DNA of 64,000 bases from Metabacillus litoralis (GTDB lineage Bacteria; Bacillota; Bacilli; Bacillales; Bacillaceae): the NCBI RefSeq assembly GCF_020524045.1, contig NZ_JAIVKL010000006.1, forward strand, positions 62,001 to 126,000, given 5' to 3'. The notes under the pieces are model-generated. The model had not been told where the DNA came from. It saw nothing but the letters and a program-made list of their open reading frames with translations, and made no database searches. The translations under genes and the position numbers were made by a program. Shown piece by piece: positions 45,086 through 52,940 of the stretch; the stretch's first letter is position 1; the number at the start of each line of letters is the position of its first letter.

Positions 45086-45118
45086 TTGTGAAAAAGGTTC
45101 TATTCATTTGCATATTTT

Positions 45119-45871
45119 TTATATGGTATATGGATTAGCTTCAATTTTTTCAGCTTTAGAAACAGCTTCTTCTAGTGTCAGTCCGTAAAAGTTTTCAGCG
45201 TGGAAAAAGCGCCCGCTTTTTTTGTCATTAACAAATGCACCGACTGCAACTCCAGGTAATGCACTTTCAACTGAATTTGGTGCTTGAGAGCCACCAAGAT
45301 CAGTTTTACACCAGTTAGGATCAGTAATATTGATCATGACATTTGTTCCTTCCAATCTAGAAGCTAAATCTTTTGTGAATTTATCAAGTGCCGCTTTACT
45401 TGCAGCATATCCTGCTTGTTCAGGCTCATTCTTAATACCACTTGTTGTGTTAATCACACGTCCAAAGCCACGATCAATCATTTTAGGAATTAAGCGATTA
45501 CATATCGTAACCATTGCAATAAAATTAATGCGGAAGCTCATCTCGAAATCCTCGACAGGTGTGTTCCAGTAATCTTCTCTATAGGCAATTTGAACAGCAG
45601 CATTATTAAAGACAATGTCTACACGTGTTTCTTTAGCATCTATTTCATCAAGCATAGCAACAACTTCGTTATGATTAGCTAGCTCTGCCTGAACACGATA
45701 AGCAGCAACCCCAAGGGCCTTTACCTCTGCCTCGAGTTTTTTTGTGTTGTTTACATCTCTGCTATGTAAAATAAGATTACAGCCTTGCTTTGCCATAAAA
45801 AGGGCAGTTTGATATCCAATTCCCCGACTTGCACCTGTGATAAGAGCCCATTTATCTTTTACATTAATCAA
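45119..45871 (-). CDS. Short-chain dehydrogenase/reductase
   Basis: The TTG start at 45871 follows AAGGGAGAG at ideal spacing; longer readings have no ribosome site. The protein of 250 aa has the classical SDR cofactor motif GASRGIG, FNNAA, the active-site Ser segment RVINTTSG and YAASKAA with the catalytic Tyr and Lys. It acts in the cytoplasm with NAD(P)H on an unknown carbonyl or hydroxyl substrate. Monocistronic. Confidence 0.85.
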   Translation of the reverse strand: MINVKDKWALITGASRGIGYQTALFMAKQGCNLILHSRDVNNTKKLEAEVKALGVAAYRVQAELANHNEVVAMLDEIDAKETRVDIVFNNAAVQIAYREDYWNTPVEDFEMSFRINFIAMVTICNRLIPKMIDRGFGRVINTTSGIKNEPEQAGYAASKAALDKFTKDLASRLEGTNVMINITDPNWCKTDLGGSQAPNSVESALPGVAVGAFVNDKKSGRFFHAENFYGLTLEEAVSKAEKIEANPYTI

Positions 45872-46011
45872 CGTAATCTCTCCCTTTATATAATGTTGAA
45901 TAACATCCACTAGTAAAGATGATATTCAATTTTATTTTTCATAACCATTATAATAAAGTAATCGATAACTTTTCAGTTATAGCGTCTTGAGGATGATTTA
46001 ACGACAAATAG

Positions 46012-46869
46012 TTATTGTTTTTCTCGTAAAATTGGTAATGTACAGCAACGGAAGGAACCACCTGATTTTATAATTTCAGTGATATCTACCTCAATAACTT
46101 CAAACCCTTTTTCACGAAGCTTCTTATTAATTTCTTTATTGACAGGAAGACTAATAATTTTGTTTTGACCTAGTGATAATATATTTGTACCAAGTGTAAA
46201 TTGCTCTTCTGCTGAAACCTCTATTAATTCATAGCGAGAGGAAAGTAGCTCAATTTGCTCTTTTTCAAATGCTTCTTTAAATATGATGGCGACATTTGGA
46301 GAAATCACATTAAAAACACAGTCTAAATGTAAAAACTTTTCCTTAAACGGAAGGATCTTCACCTCATATTGTGTTAAAAGGCTCTGAAGGTGTTCAGCAG
46401 AGTATTTTGTCGTTCGGCTACTTAAGCCAATATAAATGGTTTCACCATCGATCATCACATCTCCGCCTTCTATGCGATCCTCAGCTAAGTTATAGTAAGA
46501 AAGAACTTCATCATCAAGCCATTGTTTTAACACATCTTCTTCACCCATTCTTACATCACTTGCCATTTTTGCAACGAAAATAGTTTGTCCAAGTGTAAAG
46601 CCGATATCGCGTGTAAAAACTTGTTCAGGAAATTTCTGATGATACGGAAGTAGAATCACTTCAACTCCATTTTCACGTAATGTTTTAACAAACTCCCTGT
46701 GTTGTTTTACGGCTTTGTCTATATGGATACCCACATCTTCAAATTGTTTTTGAGTCTCATTGATCACATCGCGTATTGTCATATATTGTGGCTCACAAAG
46801 AATGACTCTTTTCAATACATCATATTCGTTATGGCAAGAAGTCACTTTAATTTTTGAATGTACCTGCAT
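46012..46869 (-). CDS. DDAH/arginine deiminase-superfamily enzyme 2 (YkgA-like)
   Basis: The start at 46869 follows TTTGGAGGAGATAAA. The 285-aa protein shows VFTRDIGFTLGQ, IEGGDVMIDGETIYIGLSSRT, the catalytic-His segment FLHLDCVFNVISP and the nucleophile in SGGSFRCCTLP, as in dimethylarginine dimethylaminohydrolases and B. subtilis YkgA. It probably hydrolyses an N-substituted arginine or a related guanidino compound. It differs strongly from the first member at 22086-23033. Divergent from the second CDF exporter gene. Confidence 0.85.
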   Translation of the reverse strand: MQVHSKIKVTSCHNEYDVLKRVILCEPQYMTIRDVINETQKQFEDVGIHIDKAVKQHREFVKTLRENGVEVILLPYHQKFPEQVFTRDIGFTLGQTIFVAKMASDVRMGEEDVLKQWLDDEVLSYYNLAEDRIEGGDVMIDGETIYIGLSSRTTKYSAEHLQSLLTQYEVKILPFKEKFLHLDCVFNVISPNVAIIFKEAFEKEQIELLSSRYELIEVSAEEQFTLGTNILSLGQNKIISLPVNKEINKKLREKGFEVIEVDITEIIKSGGSFRCCTLPILREKQ

Positions 46870-47182
46870 TTTATCTCCTCCAAAAATCACCTGTTTTATT
46901 AATAGGTTTTACCCTATTTGAGAATAATATTTACCTGGTGTCTTAATAAAAATGTTTTAATTTAGCTTTTTTTCATACACTATGGTTGTTAGTCAACTTT
47001 AAGATTTTTTTGGGAGAAATTTATAAGTCTTGAAGAAGAGACACCTCACACAACTTATTTCCCTCATCACGACGAAATAAAACAATGTATAGGGAATATT
47101 TTAGATAATAAAGGTGAAATGCAAGGGTGTTTATATTTATATCATGCTTAATGTTAAAGGCAACTAAGTGGAGGCTGAATAT
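46870..47182. other. Divergent spacer upstream of CDF exporter 2
   Basis: A frame at 47029-47151 (41 codons, ending TAA) has coding-like composition (TPHTTYFPHHDEIKQC) but no start codon or ribosome site, so it may be a gene remnant. Nothing else is recognised. Confidence 0.3.
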
Positions 47183-48052
47183 ATGGATGATAAAAAGTAT
47201 GCTGATTTGAAATTGGGAGAACGGGGAGCAATCATTAGTATTATTGCGTACATATGCCTATCGGCTTTGAAGTTGTTTGTGGGGAACATTGGTGAATCAG
47301 AAGCATTACGAGCTGATGGATTAAATAATGCGACAGACATTTTAGCTTCTGTTGCCGTTTTAATAGGCTTAAGGCTCTCACAAAAACCAGCAGATCAAGA
47401 TCACCCTTATGGTCACTGGAAATCAGAAATGGTTGCGTCATTGATCGCATCATTTATTATGATGGTTGTCGGTATTCAGGTTTTATTTGGGGCAGTAACC
47501 TCTATTTTTAGAGGCGGAAATCAACCTCCTGATTTGATAGCTGCATGGACAGGGATATTTTCAGCACTAGTTATGTATTTTGTTTATCGCTTTAATAAAA
47601 AGCTGGCTCTGAAAATAAAAAGTCAATCGGTTATGGCAGCAGCTAAAGATAATTTGTCTGATGCACTTGTTAGTATTGGAACAGCAGTAGGGATAATCGG
47701 CTCACAATTTCATTTACCTTGGATGGATCCATTAACAGCAATTATTGTAGGACTGATTATCTGTAAAACAGCGTGGGAAGTTTTTAGGGGGGCTTCCCAT
47801 CAGCTAACAGATGGCTTTGATGAAAAATTAATTCGTGAATATAAAGAATCTATTCTAGAAGTAAAAGAAGTAAATGAAATTAAAGATATAAAGGCGAGGA
47901 GCTATGGTAACAATGTTGTGGTTGATATTGTGATTACAGTAGATTCTACGTTAGATTTTAATACGGCCCATGACATTTCAACAATGGTCGAGGAAAAATT
48001 AATGAAAGAGCATGAAATATATACTGTTCATGCTCATGTAGAGCCACAGTAA
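47183..48052 (+). CDS. CDF-family cation exporter 2 (manganese type)
   Basis: ATG follows GTGGAGG at 47168-47174; the in-frame GTG inside that site is not the start. The 289-aa protein is about 70% identical by eye to the first CDF exporter (26537-27415), with the same metal-site patterns ADGLNNATD, DHPYGHWKSE and AAKDNLSD and the same C-terminal domain (DIKARSYGNNVVVDIVITV). Two Mn-type paralogues also occur in B. subtilis (MneP and MneS). No known manganese riboswitch pattern was found in the leader. Confidence 0.85.
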   Translation: MDDKKYADLKLGERGAIISIIAYICLSALKLFVGNIGESEALRADGLNNATDILASVAVLIGLRLSQKPADQDHPYGHWKSEMVASLIASFIMMVVGIQVLFGAVTSIFRGGNQPPDLIAAWTGIFSALVMYFVYRFNKKLALKIKSQSVMAAAKDNLSDALVSIGTAVGIIGSQFHLPWMDPLTAIIVGLIICKTAWEVFRGASHQLTDGFDEKLIREYKESILEVKEVNEIKDIKARSYGNNVVVDIVITVDSTLDFNTAHDISTMVEEKLMKEHEIYTVHAHVEPQ

Positions 48053-48233
48053 GGTAAGAGAAGCACATTCTTACAAGCATTTAAATGTACATCGTTTAAT
48101 TATTTTATTAAGATAACACTATCTTAAAGCTGTTTTCGCATACGATGTTGTTTTTGGGAAGTTATTTCCACTGGGTGATCCCCTGGGCGCAATAATTTTG
48201 AAGTAAACAGCTAACTTAAAAGGAGGAAATAAA

Positions 48234-49376
48234 ATGAATAAAAGTAATGAAGGTTTTTTATCACCATTTACATTTTCAAATGGAATTGAATTAAAAAATA
48301 GAATCGTAATGGCACCGATGACCAACTTTTCTTCTAATCAAGATGGAACTGTAACAGATGAAGAAGTGAAGTATTATGCAAGGCGTTCAAATGGGGTAAG
48401 CATGGTGATAACTGCTTGTACATATGTTACTGCTAATGGAAAAGGATTTCATGGTGAATTTGGAGCAGATACTGATGAAATGATTCCAAGCTTAAAGAAA
48501 TTAGCTCAAGGTATTAAAGATCAAGGTGCTAAGGCAGTTTTGCAAATCTTTCATGGAGGAAGAATGTGTCCACCAGAATTAGTTCCAAATGGGGAAATTG
48601 TCAGTGCGAGTGATATTCCTGCAGAAAATGGAGGTGTATCAACTGAAGAGCCAGACGTGAAACCAAGAGCTTTGACAGAAACTGAAGTAGAAGAAATCAT
48701 CAATGCTTTTGGTGAGGCAACTCGTCGTGCAATCGAAGCAGGGTTTGATGGAGTTGAAATTCATGGCGCGAATGGATATTTAGTGCAACAATTCTTTTCA
48801 CCACATTCTAATCGTCGAGAAGACCGATTTGGAGGAAGTTTAGAAAAAAGAATGACTTTTCCTCTAGCAGTCGTAGATAAAGTGAAAAGTGTTGTAAAAG
48901 AGCATGCAGCTTCACCTTTTATCGTTGGCTATCGTTTCTCACCAGAAGAACCAGAAACACCTGGAATTACAATGGGAGATACGTTGACCTTGGTTGATGC
49001 TTTAGCTGATAAAGGGCTTGATTATTTACATGTATCTCTTTTTGAATTCTTTTCAAAGCCAAGAAGAGGTGTAGAAGATCTGACTAAGTCTCGCATCGCT
49101 TATTTACAAGAAACCATCAATAATCGAGTACCTCTTATCGGTGTAGGGTCTATCTATTCTGCAAAAGATGCTCGTGAAGCCTTTGAGGCAGGAGTTCCTT
49201 TATTAGCTCTTGGTAGAGAATTAATTATAGATCCTGATTGGGTTCAGAAAGTTGAAGAAGGAAAAGAAGAGGAAATCGTGACATCGCTTGATAAAGAGAA
49301 GCAGGAACAATTGGTTATTCCAGATCCTCTATGGAACGCTATTATTAACACACCAGGCTGGTTCCCAGGAGTATAA
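48234..49376 (+). CDS. NADH-dependent flavin oxidoreductase (old yellow enzyme family, YqiG-like)
   Basis: AAAAGGAGG lies 8 bases before ATG. The 380-aa protein is a TIM barrel of the OYE family: LSPFTFSNGIELKNRIVMAPMT, QIFHGGRM, the active-site GFDGVEIHGANGYLVQQFFSPHSNRREDRFGGS, YRFSPEE and the FMN phosphate site VPLIGVGSIYSAKDA with LALGRELIIDPDW. It reduces activated C=C bonds or related substrates using NAD(P)H. No partner genes; substrate unknown. Confidence 0.9.
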   Translation: MNKSNEGFLSPFTFSNGIELKNRIVMAPMTNFSSNQDGTVTDEEVKYYARRSNGVSMVITACTYVTANGKGFHGEFGADTDEMIPSLKKLAQGIKDQGAKAVLQIFHGGRMCPPELVPNGEIVSASDIPAENGGVSTEEPDVKPRALTETEVEEIINAFGEATRRAIEAGFDGVEIHGANGYLVQQFFSPHSNRREDRFGGSLEKRMTFPLAVVDKVKSVVKEHAASPFIVGYRFSPEEPETPGITMGDTLTLVDALADKGLDYLHVSLFEFFSKPRRGVEDLTKSRIAYLQETINNRVPLIGVGSIYSAKDAREAFEAGVPLLALGRELIIDPDWVQKVEEGKEEEIVTSLDKEKQEQLVIPDPLWNAIINTPGWFPGV

Positions 49377-49462
49377 TATTTCAGAAAACATAGATTACAG
49401 TGACTGCCCTAATCTCATGTTATATTAGAATAAAGTTATGGATATTGACTCTGTTCATTGTC

Positions 49463-49486
49463 TGTTGATTTTTGTTTTCATCAACA
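49463..49486. other. Small foldback upstream of yczE
   Basis: TGTTGAT and ATCAACA form a 7-bp stem. The flanking sequence (GACTCTGTTCATTGTCTGTTGATTT before, AACAAAACAGCAACAAAAAATAGAGCT after) resembles the ends of families A and C joined without a core, so this may be a minimal derivative. Confidence 0.35.
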
Positions 49487-49548
49487 AAACAGCAACAAAA
49501 AATAGAGCTTATTCTAGCTTAAATATAACATGAGATAGAGGAGCAGTT

Positions 49549-50220
49549 ATGAGTAAGAAATGGATTCTTCGCTGGTCTTTTTTTATTGTTGGGATACTAA
49601 TTTTAGCATTAGGTATTTCATTAACGATTAAAGGCGAACAATTAGGAATAGGTCCATGGGATGTTTTTCACTATGGATTGTTTATTAGAATAGGGTTAAC
49701 AATTGGTTCATGGTCAATTATCATTGGGTTTTTATTATTGTTTATCACATCAGTTTTTAATAAAACCTGGCCAAAAATAGGAGCCTTTATTAATATGTTG
49801 TTTCTAGGAATATTTATCGACTTTTTCAACTGGTTACTACCTACTATTGAAAGCTTTGCTGGAGCAGTTTTGGCATTTATTGTAGGTGTTCTTTGTATAG
49901 GGCTTGGTATTGGGCTTTATGTTTCTGCAGATTTCGGAGCAGGTCCAAGAGATAGTGTGATGCTTGTAATTGTTGAAAAAACCGGGTGGAGTATTCAGTG
50001 GGTAAGAAATGGGATTGAAGTACTTGTGTTTATTCTAGGCTGGATTTTAGGAGGCCCTGTTGGACTAGGTACGATTATTATTGCTTTTGGATTAGGACCC
50101 ATTTTAGGGTTTTCAATACCGAGATGTAAAAGAGTAATTCAGTATTATTTGGATAAAATTGAGTCTAATGATCTTCTTATAGAACAAAACAGAAGGCTGG
50201 GACATAAGTATTTAAGCTAA
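49549..50220 (+). CDS. yczE: YczE/YitT-type membrane protein with repeat-derived C-terminus
   Basis: GAGGAGC lies 6 bases before ATG. The 223-aa protein has five membrane segments and the YczE pattern: LALGISLTIKGEQLGIGPWDVFHYGL, then LGIGLYVSADFGAGPRDSVMLVI and FGLGPILGF. In B. subtilis YczE affects bacillaene or surfactin-related processes; its activity is unknown. The last nine residues (RRLGHKYLS) and the stop are encoded by the left end of a family B repeat (from 50194), which is intergenic in its other copy, so insertion has replaced the native C-terminus. Confidence 0.85.
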   Translation: MSKKWILRWSFFIVGILILALGISLTIKGEQLGIGPWDVFHYGLFIRIGLTIGSWSIIIGFLLLFITSVFNKTWPKIGAFINMLFLGIFIDFFNWLLPTIESFAGAVLAFIVGVLCIGLGIGLYVSADFGAGPRDSVMLVIVEKTGWSIQWVRNGIEVLVFILGWILGGPVGLGTIIIAFGLGPILGFSIPRCKRVIQYYLDKIESNDLLIEQNRRLGHKYLS

Positions 50221-50531
50221 TGATAAACCCGAATTATTAAGTGATATGTTAATTAAACATTCGCCTAATAGTTCGGGTTTTTATTTACCGTCTTCAATAG
50301 TTTTTTTGATTTTGAAACTATCTTTAAGAATTAGTGGAATGGAGCGGAAGACACTCGACTCCTACGGGAATTGAGGAAAGGCTGAGACCCCGCAGGCTTG
50401 CCGAGGAGGCTCAGCTTCCTCCCCGTGGAAAGCGAGTGTCTGCAGCGCAATGGAACGAACTTGTTTCTTTCAGCTTAACTGAATTAGATTTATTCGTCTT
50501 TTTGTATGACTTCTTTAATTATGTCCAACCT
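50194..50531. repeat. Dispersed TIR-bounded repeat, family B copy 2
   Basis: Left end AGGCTGGGACATAA and right end TTATGTCCAACCT are inverted repeats. The body matches 30844-31147, including the terminator stem (50226-50283), with about 36 extra bases (near 50480-50515) before the right end. The left end lies in the yczE coding region and provides its stop; the stem then acts as its terminator. Confidence 0.85.
50226..50283 (+). terminator. Terminator stem in family B copy 2, downstream of yczE
   Basis: AACCCGAATTATTAAG pairs with CCTAATAGTTCGGGTT with two mismatches, followed by TTTATTT, 6 bases after the yczE stop. Confidence 0.65.
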
Positions 50532-50589
50532 CTTTTAGGTAAAGAGCCTAAAGAAATCACACCAGCAATGACAGCTTTCAAGCTTGAAA

Positions 50590-50883
50590 TTATAGCTCTA
50601 TATCTACACCAATGCTATCAACTCTACCTACTTCACGAATGAATGCAGCAACTGCTTGGTGATCTTCATTTGCAGTATATGCATCTAATGCAGCTTGGTT
50701 TTCAAAACGCACCATAAGGATTACTTGGTATTCTTTACTTTTTTCAGCTAAGTTTAAACCCGCATAAATTTCATTGATTCCTGTTAAAACATCTTTTAAT
50801 GCTGTAAAACGATTGACAACTTCTTGGAATTGTTCTTGTGTTGTTGTTTCAGCAAATTTAAGAAGCACTGTACGTTGGATCAT
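50590..50883 (-). CDS. Dabb-family (stress-responsive A/B barrel) protein
   Basis: The 97-aa protein matches the Dabb pattern: MIQRTVLLKFAETTTQEQFQEV at the N-terminus, a central YAGLNLAEKSKEYQVILMVRFENQAALDAYTANEDHQAVAAF with the family's DY/AY-x-H-P-like turn, and a C-terminal strand. It forms a small dimeric ferredoxin-like barrel. Function unknown; some relatives are stress-induced or bind small aromatic compounds. TGAGGG lies before ATG. Confidence 0.85.
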   Translation of the reverse strand: MIQRTVLLKFAETTTQEQFQEVVNRFTALKDVLTGINEIYAGLNLAEKSKEYQVILMVRFENQAALDAYTANEDHQAVAAFIREVGRVDSIGVDIEL

Positions 50884-51025
50884 CTATTTTCCCTCACTTT
50901 TCATGTTATTCACCTTCTTCATTTTACAATTAGTCTTTTTTGATAGCAATTATTTAAATTAATTATAAGTGGACAGTTTAGTAAAAAGATATGAGTAGAT
51001 TTTACAGGTCTATTGGATAAATAAA

Positions 51026-51856
51026 TCATCTAGGTAATTCAGTAGAATACTGTTTTCTTAATAAACTTAATTTATCAAGGCGTTTTACATTTTCTTCTTT
51101 ATCCTTCATTCCAATGGCAATAATTAAATTCTCAATAATAAATGTTGGAGCAATCATCGAATGAAAGTCTCTCATTTCACCTCTACTTGCAAACATGACA
51201 ACATCAGCTTCTTTTGAAAAGTCTGAAACAAGTTGATCTGTAATCAATATCGTTTTAAATCCTACTTCTTTTGCGTAATCTAAGATTACTTTTGCTTCTG
51301 GTAGTAACCGGATAAACCCAAATAATACGATCACATCTTCTTTTTTTAAATGCATTAAACGTTCAAACAATTCACTACCGCCTTTATTTATTGTTTCAAT
51401 TTCCATCCCGAATCTTGCCATACGATAGTGCATTAATTCCCCTAAGCCAACAGAAGGACCAGGGCAGTGTATATAAATCTTTTTTGCCGCTGATAAATAT
51501 TCTACTGCATGTTGAAAGGAATCTTCTGATAATTCCTCAATTGTTTTATATAAGTGATTTATAGACAGAGAAAGCGTGTGATTTTGAACATCTTGACCTT
51601 CAACTCTCCTCATCACATTTTTAAATTTACCTGCTGGTGATACTTCTAATTGTGAGCTTATATTGAGTTTAAAGTCTTTTAAGTTTTTAAAACCTACAAT
51701 TCGCCAAAAACGAGAAACAGAAGCGATACTAACCTTCACAGCTTCTGCTATTTCTTGTTCTGTCGAAAGTAATACTTTATGTGTATTTTTCTGTATATAA
51801 TCAGCAATTTTATATTGACTTGGTGACATTGTTTTTATGTTCCAATGAAATTCCAT
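51026..51856 (-). CDS. MurR/RpiR-family transcriptional regulator
   Basis: The 276-aa protein has an RpiR-type helix-turn-helix (YKIADYIQKNTHKVLLSTEQEIAEAVKVSIASVSRFWRIVGF) and a C-terminal SIS domain (about 105-240) with KKIYIHCPGPSVGLGELMHYRMARFG, which usually binds a phosphosugar. It is transcribed divergently from the ECF transporter operon 200 bp away, and so is a good candidate for its regulator. The start follows AAGGAGC. Confidence 0.88.
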   Translation of the reverse strand: MEFHWNIKTMSPSQYKIADYIQKNTHKVLLSTEQEIAEAVKVSIASVSRFWRIVGFKNLKDFKLNISSQLEVSPAGKFKNVMRRVEGQDVQNHTLSLSINHLYKTIEELSEDSFQHAVEYLSAAKKIYIHCPGPSVGLGELMHYRMARFGMEIETINKGGSELFERLMHLKKEDVIVLFGFIRLLPEAKVILDYAKEVGFKTILITDQLVSDFSKEADVVMFASRGEMRDFHSMIAPTFIIENLIIAIGMKDKEENVKRLDKLSLLRKQYSTELPR

Positions 51857-52055
51857 GTTTTATAATTGCTCCTTCTTATGTTTGTTTTTCAAACGTATCA
51901 TAGCACATTCATAAAAGTACAAAGTGGAAAATGATAGTTTTTTTACATAATGTTAAAAAATGATAAAAAATTTACAAGTATTTTACAACAAGCTTATATT
52001 TGTTTAATATCCAGGTTTTAGAATAAAGGTAATCGAATTAAAGGAGGTAATAAAA

Positions 52056-52940
52056 ATGAGTCAAATCAATGAAAGATATGTTCTTACCCAGTCACAGAAA
52101 ATGATGGTGTTTATTTTATCAATGTCTTTATATGGTTTATCTAACATGATTACTGAATTAGTGCCATCCGTGAATTTAGGTCCTATTGAATTTTCAATTG
52201 AGTATTTTGCATTTATTCCTTTAACTCTATGTATCTTGTTTCATCCACTGTATGCAGCAATAGGAGCTTCACTTGGAGAAATCATCTTCGGTGAAATTAT
52301 GCTAGGACAGTTTGGTGGATTCGGTGAATTGGAAAAATTCATTAGTTTCTCCCTCGCTATGTTTATTGCAGGCTCACTAGTGAATGATCCAAAAAATAAA
52401 AGACAAGTGGGAATTGCTGCTATAACAGGTGTGATTATTCACCAAGCTCTTAGCTCAATGGTGGATATTGGAAAAGTGTGGATTGGTATTGAGGAATTAG
52501 AAACAGTCCCTGGATTAGCAGAAAGTGTAGTTGTCATTGAAGGCTTTTCCTTTTTGAACGATGTTTTATTTTCGGGTATCTTGTTTGCTTTATTACCCAC
52601 TTTATATTTAGTTCCACGCTTATATGGAAAAATTGAACCTTTACTAGGAATGAAGCCTAGAGATATAAACATTAAATACTCGATGAAACAAGTACTTGCA
52701 CCTAGGTTAATCGTTGTGGGCGTTATTCTAGCTTGTTCAGCGTTTTTGTTCGAATATTTATCAGAAGCAGGATTTAATGTGGAGTGGGAAGCTGATTTTG
52801 TTGAAACATATGGCGAATGGTTTATTTGGTTAAGTTTGGGTGTTGCGGCGATTGTTGCTTTTATGACTGTCATGATGTTAATCAAAAATAAACATAAAAA
52901 TTCTCCAGAGAATGAACATGTAAGTAAGAGGATTTCTTGA
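52056..52940 (+). CDS. ECF transporter substrate-binding (S) component, unknown substrate
   Basis: AAAGGAGG lies 7 bases before ATG. The 294-aa protein has about six hydrophobic segments and the layout of an S component: SLYGLSNMITELVP..., FHPLYAAIGASLGEIIFGEIMLG, GFGELEKFISF and an extra C-terminal pair of spans (about 215-285). The gene stops inside the ATG of the energising ATPase. The ligand cannot be told from the sequence; the RpiR regulator and PHP enzyme in the same locus suggest a phosphorylated compound or a vitamin-like molecule processed from one. Confidence 0.8.
   Translation: MSQINERYVLTQSQKMMVFILSMSLYGLSNMITELVPSVNLGPIEFSIEYFAFIPLTLCILFHPLYAAIGASLGEIIFGEIMLGQFGGFGELEKFISFSLAMFIAGSLVNDPKNKRQVGIAAITGVIIHQALSSMVDIGKVWIGIEELETVPGLAESVVVIEGFSFLNDVLFSGILFALLPTLYLVPRLYGKIEPLLGMKPRDINIKYSMKQVLAPRLIVVGVILACSAFLFEYLSEAGFNVEWEADFVETYGEWFIWLSLGVAAIVAFMTVMMLIKNKHKNSPENEHVSKRIS

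Larger units (their letters stand above)
44674..45118. other. Spacer between MFS and SDR genes
   Basis: Contains the family C repeat and a terminator (listed separately). I see no gene. Confidence 0.5.

Noticed and set aside
47029-47151. 41-codon frame before CDF exporter 2
   Set aside because: Composition looks coding, but there is no start codon or ribosome site and no family match. Mentioned in the spacer entry only as a possible remnant.
47050-47182. yybP-ykoY manganese riboswitch before CDF exporter 2
   Set aside because: The conserved loop motifs could not be found.
50334-50642. 102-aa plus-strand open frame
   Set aside because: It covers the family B repeat core and runs into the antisense of the Dabb gene. 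No start signal and low-complexity repeat origin.
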